Origin: Pseudomonadota bacterium
GTDB taxonomy: Bacteria > Pseudomonadota > Gammaproteobacteria > Steroidobacterales > Steroidobacteraceae
DNA length: 64,000 nucleotides
Reading direction: 5' to 3'
Assembly: GCA_021816775.1 (NCBI GenBank)
Contig: JAKAXA010000014.1
Span: 1 to 64,000, forward strand
Shown here: piece after piece, positions 21,173 through 30,450 of the stretch
Layout of the letters: each line of letters opens with the position of its first letter
How positions within the stretch are numbered: position 1 is the first letter of the stretch
The notes under the pieces: model-generated
The model's input: the letters and a program-made list of their open reading frames with translations, nothing else
Databases searched by the model: none
Told to the model about the DNA's origin: nothing
Program-made: the position numbers and the translations under genes

Positions 21173-21766
21173 ATGCGTAACATCGTCTTCGATATCGGCT
21201 GGGTGTTCGTGCACCTCGACAGCACGCCCTTTCTGGAGTTCCTGCGCGCGCACGGGGCCGAGGCCCCCGATCTGAACTCGGTGCTGACGCGCGTCGAGCT
21301 GCACGAGCACGAGTGCGGGCGGCTCGCCGGGCGCGACCTGCTCGCGCGCTTCGCCGGCCTCGCGCGTGAGCCGCTCGACCTCGATGCCGCGCATGAGCGC
21401 TGGGTGGACATGTTCGAGCTGCAGCCGCCGATGGTGCAGCTCGCGCACGGCCTGAGCGAGCGTTACCGGGTGTACCTGCTCTCGAACATCGGCGATCTGC
21501 ACTGGGCGCATCTGTCGCGCGAATACGGCCTGCATCGCATCGGCCACGGCGCACTGCCGTCTTTTCTCGCGGGGGTCATGAAGCCCGATGCGCTCATCTA
21601 CGCCGAGGCCGAGCGGCGCTTCGCCCTCGAGCCGGCCGACACCGTGTTCATCGACGATCGCCCCGAGAACGTGCGTGCCGCGCGCGGCCGCGGCTGGCAC
21701 GCCATCGAGCACACCAGCCATGCCGTCACGGTGAGCGCGCTGCGCGCGCTGCAGGTCGTGTGCTGA
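21173..21766 (+). CDS. HAD-superfamily hydrolase
   Basis: 197 aa; NIVFDIGWVFVHLD, LLSNIGDLHW, VFIDDRPENVRAARGRGWHAI. Confidence 0.85.
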   Translation: MRNIVFDIGWVFVHLDSTPFLEFLRAHGAEAPDLNSVLTRVELHEHECGRLAGRDLLARFAGLAREPLDLDAAHERWVDMFELQPPMVQLAHGLSERYRVYLLSNIGDLHWAHLSREYGLHRIGHGALPSFLAGVMKPDALIYAEAERRFALEPADTVFIDDRPENVRAARGRGWHAIEHTSHAVTVSALRALQVVC

Positions 21767-22218
21767 ACACGCCCGTCACCGCCATTCACCGCCAGGTCGA
21801 GGCGGCGCGCGCGGCGCGCGAGCCGCGGGTGATCGCCCGGCTCGAGTCCGGATGGGCGTTGATGGGCGAGCGGCAGTTCCTGCGCGGTTACGCGCTGCTG
21901 CTGCCCGATCCGGTGGTGCCGAGCCTCAATGCGCTCAACGGGGCCGGCCGCGCCCGCTTCCTGCTCGATCTGGCCCGCCTCGGCGATGCGGTGCTCGCGG
22001 TCACCGGCGCGGTGCGCATCAACTACGCGATTCTCGGCAATCTCGAGCCGGCGCTGCACGCGCACGTCATTCCCCGCTACGCCGATGAGCCCGAGCGGCT
22101 GAGGACCTCGCACCCCTGGGCCTACGACTGGCAGGCGGGCGCACCGTTCGATCCCGGTGCGCACGGGGAACTGGCGGCGCGCTTGCGCCGGGAACTCGAG
22201 CGCTGCGCAGGCGCCTGA
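21760..22218 (+). CDS. HIT-family protein
   Basis: 152 aa with NYAILGNLEPALHAHVIPRY (HIT-like HxHxx); GTG start overlapping the previous stop. Confidence 0.75.
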   Translation: MLNTPVTAIHRQVEAARAAREPRVIARLESGWALMGERQFLRGYALLLPDPVVPSLNALNGAGRARFLLDLARLGDAVLAVTGAVRINYAILGNLEPALHAHVIPRYADEPERLRTSHPWAYDWQAGAPFDPGAHGELAARLRRELERCAGA

Positions 22219-22234
22219 GGCGCCGCGGGCCGGC

Positions 22235-23077
22235 CTACTGCGGCGCTTTGGCGATCAGCGTGCGCAGCTGACGGAGCTTGTGCTCGATGACGGCGGCGTT
22301 CTGCGGTCCCATGCGGATCAGGAGCTTCTGCCCGGCTGGCAGCGCCTCGAGTTTCGGGTCGGCGAACTGCCAGAAGACCTTCGGCCGCTCGAGCGTAACG
22401 GGTGTGCTCACCGAGGGCGTGGCGAGCAGACTGTCGATGGCCTGCACCAGACGGTCGTTGAAGTACTTGCCGGGGTAGCCGAGGCTTTCGTAGGCCTGTT
22501 GGAACAGCGGATACATCCGGAAATACAGCCTCGCCAGCGCCTTGACGTTGAGGCGGCTCACCACCGCGACGAACGGCGTGTAGCGGGCGAAGTTGCGCTG
22601 GCTGAGCAGGGCGACCCCGCCCTGGCGGTTGACGATGGTCTGCCCCGGGGTCGGCTTGACCGGGCGCAGATTCGCGGCAACCTTGACCCGCGGCAGACTG
22701 TCCACCGTGACCACGATGCGCCGGATGATGTTCTTCGGCACCAGGAAGCGCGCCACCGCCGGCTGGCCGATGAGCGTATTCAGCGCGCTGAGCATGGCCG
22801 CGTCGCTGTAATTGAGCGGCGGCAGCGGCTTGCCGCTCGCCTGCGCCGCCGGCGCCGGAACGGGGTGCTGAATCGCTGGCGGAGTGCTCGGCAGCGGCGT
22901 GGGAGCACTGGTGACGGCCGGGGCGGGCGCCGGCACGGGAGTGCTCACCGGCGCGCGCTGTGGCGTGTGAAAGCGGTAATAGATGCCGACGCCGATCAAT
23001 GCGGCCGCGACGACTCCGGCGGCCACCCATATGACTTTATTGCGGAAGGACTCTTCCGGGTCAGTCTTGTTCCACAT
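22235..23077 (-). CDS. DUF3014 family membrane-anchored protein
   Basis: 280 aa; N-terminal TM, Pro-rich linker, PLNYSDAAMLSALNTLIG...FLVPKNIIRRIVVTVDSLPR...LNVKALARLYFRMYPLFQQAYESLGYPGKYFNDRLVQAID. Confidence 0.82.
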   Translation of the reverse strand: MWNKTDPEESFRNKVIWVAAGVVAAALIGVGIYYRFHTPQRAPVSTPVPAPAPAVTSAPTPLPSTPPAIQHPVPAPAAQASGKPLPPLNYSDAAMLSALNTLIGQPAVARFLVPKNIIRRIVVTVDSLPRVKVAANLRPVKPTPGQTIVNRQGGVALLSQRNFARYTPFVAVVSRLNVKALARLYFRMYPLFQQAYESLGYPGKYFNDRLVQAIDSLLATPSVSTPVTLERPKVFWQFADPKLEALPAGQKLLIRMGPQNAAVIEHKLRQLRTLIAKAPQ

Positions 23078-23103
23078 CTGGCGTCACTCCCGATGACGAG
23101 AAA

Positions 23104-23300
23104 TATTGTACTGTACACCCTTGACGTCGTCCCCTCCCTGAAGGCAGGGGATTTCCGTCTACCGGAGGCCGGCGTTCCGGCCCGAGACGAGGAGATTGAT
23201 CGCAGAGTTGACGTCCCGGTCATGCCGAGCGCCACATCCGCAACAGATCCACTCTCTGACTACGAGGCCCTCTCGACCTTGTCGGCCGCCGCGCGCACCG
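23104..23300 (-). ncRNA. Putative TnpB omega-RNA/right end, including RE hairpin and adjacent guide
   Basis: Minus strand GGAAATCCCCTGCCTTCAGGGAGGGGACGACGTCAA after the tnpB stop resembles right ends of IS605-type tnpB elements. Predicted guide is the flanking GGGTGTACAGTACAATA. 5' boundary is a guess. Confidence 0.5.
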
Positions 23301-24181
23301 CACGCGGAACAGACCTGCGTGGTCAATCGCTCGTCAACCTCGATGTACTCGGCCCCGTGCCTGATGGCTTTATAGCGGAGCTGGGATCGAAGTTGCGAGC
23401 AGCCCGCATCGAGCGCGGACTTGGCCACGGCAGTGCGGGCCCGACCTTGCGCGTTGACGTTGCCCACGCAGATTCGACCGTTCTCGCGCACGAGGCGGCT
23501 GGAGACCTCGTGCAGGCCGTGCCGGCGGCAATTTGCGATCTTGGTGTGGAGGGCCCGCACACGCGGCTGGCGTGCGGCCCGTTGTGCAACGGCGAGCGCC
23601 TGGTCATGCTGGCGGTAGCGGCGCGGCGCCTCGACCTTCTCTCCCGTGGAGAGTCTCGCCAGGGACTTCAGGCCCGGATCGATGCCCACTTCCCCCGTGC
23701 CACACGCTCTGTCTTGCGCGACTGGTGCCTGCAGGTTCAGGTACCAGCGGCCGCGGGCGCCCTCGGCGAAGCAGCCGCAGAGGATTCTGCCCTCGAGCGG
23801 ACGACTGAGCCAGACCCGGTACCGCCGCCCGAGGAAGATCACCGCATCGCCGTCCAGGCGAATGGCGCGCGCGGCCTGCAAGGGGATCCGCCCCAAGGAA
23901 TTCCTGCCGAGCCATCGCGGCCGCTCGTGGCGGGCATCCCGCGCGATCGCGATCGGTGTGCACACGGGCTGAACAGCATCCGAGTGCAGGCCCCGGGGCT
24001 TGCTGCTGCCGCTGGCGAGGCGGATCAGATCGAAGGCCGAAGGCCAGCGCTTGTCGTGGCAGCGAGCCGCGTGCTGAACCTCCCCACAGTCGTTCCGCAC
24101 GCGCTTCACCGCGCGGGCCTGCCGCTCGAGATGCCGAGCGGGGCCGGCATCTTTGACCCTATACTGAGAGGTCAGCACCAT
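23159..24181 (-). CDS. tnpB: IS200/IS605-family TnpB (OrfB) RNA-guided endonuclease, full length
   Basis: 340 aa from MVLTSQYRVKD. RuvC-I VGIDPGLKSLARL, RuvC-II YIEVDERLTTQVCSACGA, zinc finger CSAC...CCGCG, RuvC-III HDRDVNSAINLL. Confidence 0.92.
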   Translation of the reverse strand: MVLTSQYRVKDAGPARHLERQARAVKRVRNDCGEVQHAARCHDKRWPSAFDLIRLASGSSKPRGLHSDAVQPVCTPIAIARDARHERPRWLGRNSLGRIPLQAARAIRLDGDAVIFLGRRYRVWLSRPLEGRILCGCFAEGARGRWYLNLQAPVAQDRACGTGEVGIDPGLKSLARLSTGEKVEAPRRYRQHDQALAVAQRAARQPRVRALHTKIANCRRHGLHEVSSRLVRENGRICVGNVNAQGRARTAVAKSALDAGCSQLRSQLRYKAIRHGAEYIEVDERLTTQVCSACGARGGRQGREGLVVREWICCGCGARHDRDVNSAINLLVSGRNAGLR

Positions 24182-24228
24182 TGCGACATTGTCGTCGAGA
24201 GATGCGGCAAGAAACAAGACCAACGGCT

Positions 24229-24263
24229 ACGGCGTGCGGGCATTTTCACGCCCGACTTGCCGT
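24229..24263 (-). repeat. Putative left-end imperfect hairpin of the tnpB element
   Basis: ACGGC-AAGT-CGGGC-GTGAAAAT-GCCCG-CAC-GCCGT on the minus strand; two 5-bp stems with an internal loop, subterminal upstream of tnpB. Confidence 0.5.
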
Positions 24264-24443
24264 CGGCAATACCACAACTTGCAACACCCTGAGGAGCGAC
24301 GAGCTCGTGCTGCGCGCTAGATTTGCCTCTCGCGGATGCTCGACAATACGTGCCGTTCGAGGTCTGTCAACAGCCGCGAGAGCGCTCACCCAGGCGCCTG
24401 CTCCTCGCCCTGAACGGCGAGGCTTGCGGCGCGGAGAGTTCGG

Positions 24444-24974
24444 ATGACTGTCCGACGGGTGTTGAAGATGGGCGAGCCGCTGCTCGGGCAGGTGGCCGCC
24501 CCGGTGGAGCGATTCGATGCCGAGCTCCAAGGGCTGGTGCAGGACATGGATGACACCATGCGCGCCCTGAACGGCGCCGGAATCGCCGCACCGCAGATCG
24601 GAGTCAGTCTGCGGGTGGTCATCTTCGAGGTCGCCGACAACCCACGCTATCCGCACGTGTCGCCGGTGCCCTACACGGTGCTGGTCAATCCCGAGCTGAC
24701 GCCGCTCGGCACCGAGCAGGCCGAGGGCTGGGAGGGGTGTCTGTCGGTGCCGGGACTGCGCGGGCTGGTGCCGCGCTACACGCGGCTGCGGTACCGTGGA
24801 TACGATCTGCGCGGCGCGCCGATCGAGCGCACGGTCGAGGGCTTTCACGCGCGCGTGGTGCAGCACGAGGTGGATCACCTCGACGGGATCCTCTACCCGC
24901 AGCGCATCGAGGACATGCGCAACTTCGGCTTCGAGGACGCCCTCGGGGCGCGCATGACGCCGATGCCGGACTGA
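24444..24974 (+). CDS. def: Peptide deformylase
   Basis: GAGIAAPQIGVSLRVVI, EGWEGCLSVPGLRG, QHEVDHLDGILY. Confidence 0.95.
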   Translation: MTVRRVLKMGEPLLGQVAAPVERFDAELQGLVQDMDDTMRALNGAGIAAPQIGVSLRVVIFEVADNPRYPHVSPVPYTVLVNPELTPLGTEQAEGWEGCLSVPGLRGLVPRYTRLRYRGYDLRGAPIERTVEGFHARVVQHEVDHLDGILYPQRIEDMRNFGFEDALGARMTPMPD

Positions 24975-24991
24975 GCCGGCGCGGGGCGGGC

Positions 24992-25714
24992 TCAGGCGAG
25001 GGTGTGGAACACCCGCTGCACGTCATCGTCCTGCTCGAGCTTGTCGATCAGCGCCAGCACCTCCTGCGCCTGCGCCTCGGGCAGTTCCGTCGGTACGGTG
25101 CAGATGTACTCGTGCTCGGCCGACAGCGGCGTGAGGCCGCGCGCCTCGAGCGCCTCCTGCACCTTGCCGAAATCCTCGAACGCGCAGCGGATGACCAGCT
25201 GCGGCTCGCCGTTCTCGCCGCTGCCCTCGCCCATGTCCTCCAGACCGTGATCGATCAGGTACAGCTCAAGGTCGTCCGGGTCGATTCCCGCCGGATCGAG
25301 GCGGAACACGCCCATGTGCTTGAACAGGAACGCGACGCTTCCGGAGGTGGCCAGGTTGCCGCCGTTCTTGGTGACGATGTTGCGCACGGCGGCCACCGTG
25401 CGCGTGGGATTGTCCGTCGCCGCTTCGATCAGCAGGGCGACGCCGTGCGGCGCGTAGGCCTCGTAGTGCACCTGCTGGTACTGGGTGGCATCGCGACCGG
25501 TGGCCCGCTTGATGGCGGCCTCGATCTTCTCCTTCGGCATGTTGACCGCGCGGGCGTTCTGGATCACGCGCCGCAGGGTCGGGTTGCCCGTCGGATCGCT
25601 TCCGCCCGCCTTCACCGCCATGGTGATGTCCTTGGCGATGCGCGCGAACTGCTTGGCCATGCGGTTCCAGCGCGCAAACATGGTGTGCTTGCGGACTTCG
25701 AAAATTCGTCCCAT
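24992..25714 (-). CDS. YebC/PmpR family transcriptional/translation regulatory protein
   Basis: 240 aa; [16 protein letters not shown]-like start, [54 protein letters not shown]. Confidence 0.93.
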   Translation of the reverse strand: MGRIFEVRKHTMFARWNRMAKQFARIAKDITMAVKAGGSDPTGNPTLRRVIQNARAVNMPKEKIEAAIKRATGRDATQYQQVHYEAYAPHGVALLIEAATDNPTRTVAAVRNIVTKNGGNLATSGSVAFLFKHMGVFRLDPAGIDPDDLELYLIDHGLEDMGEGSGENGEPQLVIRCAFEDFGKVQEALEARGLTPLSAEHEYICTVPTELPEAQAQEVLALIDKLEQDDDVQRVFHTLA

Positions 25715-25747
25715 GAAAGTCTGCCGGGGGCGGAGCGGGCAGCGCGC

Positions 25748-26917
25748 TCAGGCGAGCTGGGCCTGAAGCACGCGCAGTCGGCGGCGCTGCAGGCGTAATC
25801 GCTGCTCGAGCTCCTTGAAGCGCAGCTGGAAGCTGGTGTGCTCCCAGTGCTCGGCGACGGCGCGCTTCTTCTCGGTGAGCCACTGCTCCTTCACCTTGGC
25901 CCAGTCGGCGACGGCCGCAAGGAAGCTATCGTATTCGCGCGAGATGTGCTGACGCAGCTCGCTGATGCGCGAGGGCGCGGCGGTCGGCGCGACGCGCTCG
26001 AGCGAGCTCTGCGCCCGCGCGAACTGCATCGCGAGCAGCGCGCGCTGGATCTGGAACACCGGCGTGCGCTTCAACTTGCGGGTCAGCCCCACGAACTGCA
26101 GGCCGGCGATCAGCCACTTGGTCGGATCCCACTGCCACCAGCGCACGCCGTTGCGGTAATCGTGCGCGAAGATGTGGTGGAAGTTGTGGTAGCCCTCGCC
26201 GAAGGTGAGCACGGCGAGCACCGGGTTGTCCCGGGCGGTGTTGTCTTCGGTGTACGGACGCGAGCCCCACATGTGCGCGAGCGAATTGATGAAGAATGTG
26301 AAATGGTGGCTCACCACCAACCTCAGCACTCCGGCGAGCAGGAACACGCCCCACAGGTCGCCGGTGAGCCATCCGGCGAGCAGCGGCAGCCCGAGGTTGG
26401 TGAGCAGCACGAGCGCCAGGTAGTGACGGTGCTGGAAGGCGAGCATGCGGTCGCGGCGCAGGTCGGGAATGTTGCTGAAGTCGGTTTTGCCGCTCGGGTA
26501 CTCGCGCAGCATCCAGCCGATGTGCGAGAACCAGAAGCCGCGGCGCGCCGAGTACGGGTCGAGCTCCTCGTCATCGACGTTCAGGTGATGGCGGCGGTGG
26601 CCGCTGCACCAGATCCAGGCGCTGTTCTGCATCGCCATGGTGCCGAAGATGAGGTAGAGCACCCGCAGGCTCCAGTGGGCCTCGTACGTGCGGTGCGCCC
26701 AGAGCCGGTGGTAGCCGGCCGTGATCGACAGCTCGTTCGCCGCCAGGAACACCCCGAACAGCACCCAGGCCGCGGCGCTGTACCCGTGCGTGATGCCATA
26801 CCACGGCACGACCACGATCGCGGCCAGAAATGTCAATGAAAACAATGCAATATTGACCCAGATCGGCGGCGCTGACCGCGCGGCGGACGGCTGGACCGTG
26901 GCGGATGACTTCGGCAT
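25748..26917 (-). CDS. Acyl-CoA desaturase (delta-9-type) with C-terminal coiled-coil extension
   Basis: 389 aa; HRLWAHRTYEAHW, GHRRHHLNVDDEELDPYSARRGFWFSHIGW, EGYHNFHHIFAHDYRNGVRWWQWDPTKW histidine boxes. Confidence 0.92.
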   Translation of the reverse strand: MPKSSATVQPSAARSAPPIWVNIALFSLTFLAAIVVVPWYGITHGYSAAAWVLFGVFLAANELSITAGYHRLWAHRTYEAHWSLRVLYLIFGTMAMQNSAWIWCSGHRRHHLNVDDEELDPYSARRGFWFSHIGWMLREYPSGKTDFSNIPDLRRDRMLAFQHRHYLALVLLTNLGLPLLAGWLTGDLWGVFLLAGVLRLVVSHHFTFFINSLAHMWGSRPYTEDNTARDNPVLAVLTFGEGYHNFHHIFAHDYRNGVRWWQWDPTKWLIAGLQFVGLTRKLKRTPVFQIQRALLAMQFARAQSSLERVAPTAAPSRISELRQHISREYDSFLAAVADWAKVKEQWLTEKKRAVAEHWEHTSFQLRFKELEQRLRLQRRRLRVLQAQLA

Positions 26918-27040
26918 GGGCAGTGGGCGCTCAGGGGCGGTGGATCAAAACATAATAACCATAGCACGTTCTGCGCGCCGCGGGCAGGCGCGATGCCGCG
27001 CTCGACCCGCCGAGCGGCGGTGGGCCGAGCGCCGGCTGCT

Positions 27041-28153
27041 CTAGAAGGAATAGACCCCCTGCACGGCGAACTCGCTCTGGTGGGCGCTGTAGTCGGTGAG
27101 CGTGCGGCCGGTGGCCGGGTCCGTGTGCACGTAGAGGAACGTCGGCCGGTTCGAGGTGTCGTAGCGGCCCTCGATGCGCAGCTCGAAGTCCGCCGTCGGG
27201 TCGTAGCCGAGCGTCAGGGTCGCCTCCTTGAGCCTCTGCGCCGTTCCGGTGACGAACCCGTTGCGGTCGTCGAACGATTCCCCGCGCACCGAGACGCGCC
27301 ACCGGCTGCTCAGGCGCTCATTCACGTACAGCGCAACGCCGCTCCATTGTCCGCCGGCCGTCACCGCGCTCGGGCGCTGCCGGCCCCAGTCATAGCTCGC
27401 CACGACCTGCAGCGCGGCGGTGACGTTGTAGGTGGCGACGGTGTCGATCAAGGTGCGCCGGGTGAGATCCACCGGGTCGTTGCCGATGTAGCTTTGCGCG
27501 GTGAAGGAGAGGCTCGCGGTCGGGTTCAGGGCGATCCCGAGCTCGACGGTCTTCGATCCGGAGCTGACGCTGGTGTAGTTCCAGCCGTTGTTGACGCCCA
27601 CGATGAGGCTGACGGCGCGGTCGAAGGCATAGGTGGCGCGCACGCCGGTGTGGGTCATCGGCTCGGCGTAAAAGAGAAACGATCGCGAGAAGTTGCTGTT
27701 GCCCGTCGGCGCGATGACCTCGGCGCCCGCGAGAGTGGTGAATTTCCCGGCCTGCACCGTGAGTGCGCCGTCGACGTACTGCACGAAGCCCTGCAGGATG
27801 TCGATGGGATTGTTGCTCGAAGCCGAGGCGCTTTCGGCGGCGTTGACGATCTTGGCGTCATCGCCTGCGATCGTGTCGATCAGCGCGCCGAAGCCCTGCT
27901 TGGGCTGGTAGGCGAGAGTGAGACCCGCCTGATCGAGCTGGAATGCCTCGTGCGCCGTGTCGAACTGATGAAACGTGTTGCCGCCGGAGGAGGTGTAATA
28001 CGAGGCGGCGACATAACCGGACGCCGTGATGCCGGAGTCGGCAAGCAGCTGCGCGAGCGTGCCCGCCGGCGGCTCGGCCGCGCGCGCGCCTGTGGGCCCG
28101 AGGGCGCCGAGCGCCGCAGCCAGCAGGGACAGTGTCGGGAGGAACTTGGGCAT
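27041..28153 (-). CDS. Outer-membrane beta-barrel porin-like protein
   Basis: Signal peptide MPKFLPTLSLLAAALGALGPTGARAA; repeated amphipathic strands; C-terminal VQGVYSF. Confidence 0.7.
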   Translation of the reverse strand: MPKFLPTLSLLAAALGALGPTGARAAEPPAGTLAQLLADSGITASGYVAASYYTSSGGNTFHQFDTAHEAFQLDQAGLTLAYQPKQGFGALIDTIAGDDAKIVNAAESASASSNNPIDILQGFVQYVDGALTVQAGKFTTLAGAEVIAPTGNSNFSRSFLFYAEPMTHTGVRATYAFDRAVSLIVGVNNGWNYTSVSSGSKTVELGIALNPTASLSFTAQSYIGNDPVDLTRRTLIDTVATYNVTAALQVVASYDWGRQRPSAVTAGGQWSGVALYVNERLSSRWRVSVRGESFDDRNGFVTGTAQRLKEATLTLGYDPTADFELRIEGRYDTSNRPTFLYVHTDPATGRTLTDYSAHQSEFAVQGVYSF

Positions 28154-28382
28154 GCTGAACCTTTCCTGACCGCAGTCGGGTGTCGGACACGGGCAGGCAA
28201 GCACGCGCCGTGCCAGGGCCGGCGCGGCATGAATTCCCCGGAAATCGAGTCTCCGCAGGCTTCGCGCGGCAGGCCGTTGCACCGCGCTGGTGCGCGGCGG
28301 GACTCATGGTGGTGCGCGCGCCGGCGCTGAGCCCAACTCTATGGGCGCCGTCGTCAGCGACAGGTGAGGAAATCGGCCGCGC

Positions 28383-29381
28383 CTAATGCGGCTTGCCGGT
28401 GGGCGCGGCGCCCGGCGGGCTCAGCGGCAGGGGCGGCGCGGCCGAGCCGGTATCGGCGCGCAGCGCGTCCTCGGCCTCGCGCCGCGTCATGACGATGATG
28501 CTGATGCGCCGGTTGATCGGGTCGTACGGATTGGCCTTGTCGAACAGCACGCTCGAGGCCAGGCCCACCACCCGGGCGATCTTGCCGGCGGCGAGCCCCC
28601 CGGCGACGAGCGCGCGGCGCGCGGCGTTGGCCCGGTCGGCGGACAGCTCCCAGTTGGTGTAGCGCGCCTCGCGCGGGTACGGGTGCGCGTCGGTGTGGCC
28701 GATGATGGCGATCTGGTTGGGCACGGAGTTCAGGTACGGCGCGAGCGTCTTGAGGATGCGCAGCGTGTAGCTGCGCAGCTTCGCGCTGCCGAGATCGAAC
28801 ATCGGGCGGTTCTTGGCATCGACGATCTGGATACGCACGCCGCGGGGCGTGATGTCGATGAGCAGCTGGTTCTTGAACGGCTTCAGCGCCTGGCTCTTGT
28901 TGACCGCCTGGCGCAGCTGTGCCATCAGGGACTCGAGGCGCTTGTGGTCGGCGCCTTCGAGCTGCTTTTTCGCCTCGGCGAGGTTCGTGCGCGGCGCGGG
29001 CTGCTGATAACGGTTGCTGCCGGGGCCCTTCTCGGGCGCCTCGACGTCGATCACCTGGTGCGGCGTCGAGCTCAGGCCGTTCAGGCCGCCGCCGAGATTG
29101 ACCGGGCTGGTGCTCGCGCCGCCCGGGCCCATCGGGCCGGGCGCGGCCCGCACGCTGTGCCCGCTCTGCATGCTGGGGTTCTTGAAATAGTTGAAGATCG
29201 CCGCGCGCTCGGCCTTGTTGACCGCCGTGACGATCCACATGACCAGGAAGAACGCCATCATGGCGGTGACGAAATCGGCGTAGGCGACCTTCCAGACGCC
29301 GCCGTGGTGCTCGGCCGCGCGGCGCCTGTTGCGCCGGATGACGATGGTCGCCTTGTCGTCTTTGTTCGCGTTGCTGGCCAT
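28383..29381 (-). CDS. motB: MotB family flagellar stator protein
   Basis: 332 aa; WKVAYADFVTAMMAFFLVMWIV plug/TM and OmpA-like GHTDAHPYPREARYTNWELSADRANAARRALV. Confidence 0.88.
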   Translation of the reverse strand: MASNANKDDKATIVIRRNRRRAAEHHGGVWKVAYADFVTAMMAFFLVMWIVTAVNKAERAAIFNYFKNPSMQSGHSVRAAPGPMGPGGASTSPVNLGGGLNGLSSTPHQVIDVEAPEKGPGSNRYQQPAPRTNLAEAKKQLEGADHKRLESLMAQLRQAVNKSQALKPFKNQLLIDITPRGVRIQIVDAKNRPMFDLGSAKLRSYTLRILKTLAPYLNSVPNQIAIIGHTDAHPYPREARYTNWELSADRANAARRALVAGGLAAGKIARVVGLASSVLFDKANPYDPINRRISIIVMTRREAEDALRADTGSAAPPLPLSPPGAAPTGKPH

Positions 29382-30250
29382 CAGGCGCTGGCTCTGGCCT
29401 TACCTTTCAGCTGGGCCTCGAGATCGGCGAACGTCGGGCGCACGTCGCTGAAGAGGAGTTTGCGCGAGAACTCGATCGCAACGGCGGGAACGTAGCCGCG
29501 CACGCTCGCCACGAGGGCCATCTTGACCAGCTCGAAGGCCTTGGCCTCGTCATTGGCCGCGTGCGCCATGGCCGCCGCCAGTGGCCCGGCGAAGCCATAG
29601 GAGATCAGGATGCCGAGGAAGGTGCCCACCAGAGCGGAGGCGACCCGCGCGCCGATGCTTGCCGTATCGGCGCCGGCAATCGACGCCATGGTGTTCACGA
29701 TGCCGAGCACTGCGGCCACGATGCCGAATCCCGGCAGGGAGTCGGCCATGCGCTGCACCGCGTGCGAGGGCTCGTGGATCTCCTGGTGGAAGGTCTCGAG
29801 CTCCTGGTCGAGCAGGCTCTCGAACTCGTGCGGGTCGAGGTTGCCACCGACCATCAGGCGCAGGCAGTCGGTGATGAACTGGCGCAGGTGATGGTCCGCG
29901 GCGATGCGCGGGTATTTCTTGAACAGCGCGCCGCCGTCCGGGGCGTCGATGTCCGACTCGATCGCCATCAGGCCTTCCTTGCGGATCCTCACCAGGATGT
30001 CGTAGAGCAGCTTCAGGAGCGAGACGTAATCGTCGTGCTCGTAGCGCTCCTGGCGGACGAGCGCGACGATGTCGGCGAAGCTCGCCTTGACGATCTTGAT
30101 CGGGTTGCTGGTGAGGAAGGCGCCGAAGGCGGCCCCGACGATGATGAGAAATTCCGCCGGATGCCACAGGGCGAGCAGCTTTCCACCCTCTATCATGAAG
30201 CCCACGGCCACGCAGGCGAGGACGACGACGCTTCCGATGATCTGAATCAC
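29381..30250 (-). CDS. motA: MotA family flagellar stator protein
   Basis: 289 aa; FLIIVGAAFGAFLTSNP, DSLPGFGIVAAVLGIVNTMASI, GTFLGILISYGFAGPLA. Confidence 0.88.
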   Translation of the reverse strand: MIQIIGSVVVLACVAVGFMIEGGKLLALWHPAEFLIIVGAAFGAFLTSNPIKIVKASFADIVALVRQERYEHDDYVSLLKLLYDILVRIRKEGLMAIESDIDAPDGGALFKKYPRIAADHHLRQFITDCLRLMVGGNLDPHEFESLLDQELETFHQEIHEPSHAVQRMADSLPGFGIVAAVLGIVNTMASIAGADTASIGARVASALVGTFLGILISYGFAGPLAAAMAHAANDEAKAFELVKMALVASVRGYVPAVAIEFSRKLLFSDVRPTFADLEAQLKGKARASA

Positions 30251-30450
30251 GAGCTGCGTAAGCCTGTTCTAAGGATGCTGCGCGCGGTCCTTGGCGCCGA
30301 GGCGGGCGAGCCGGTCCACTGTGCAGCGATACTGATGCGAGTATCGGCGGCGCCACGGCGTTCTTGAACCGCGCAGGCCCGGAACTGTGACGCTGACCGT
30401 GTAAACTGCCCCCCGCAGCGCCGCCCAAGGCGAGCGGCGAGGAGACCCCC

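Larger units (their letters stand above)
23104..24290 (-). mobile_element. tnpB-only IS200/IS605-type element (no tnpA seen)
   Basis: tnpB with right-end hairpin and an upstream imperfect hairpin as left end; no HUH (Y1) transposase ORF between tnpB and def. Outer boundaries approximate. Confidence 0.65.

Noticed and set aside
19799-21721. 640-aa minus ORF
   Set aside because: Antisense to sua5, the ODC-like decarboxylase and the HAD gene.
22157-24292. 711-aa plus ORF
   Set aside because: Antisense to DUF3014 and tnpB; a product of high GC3.
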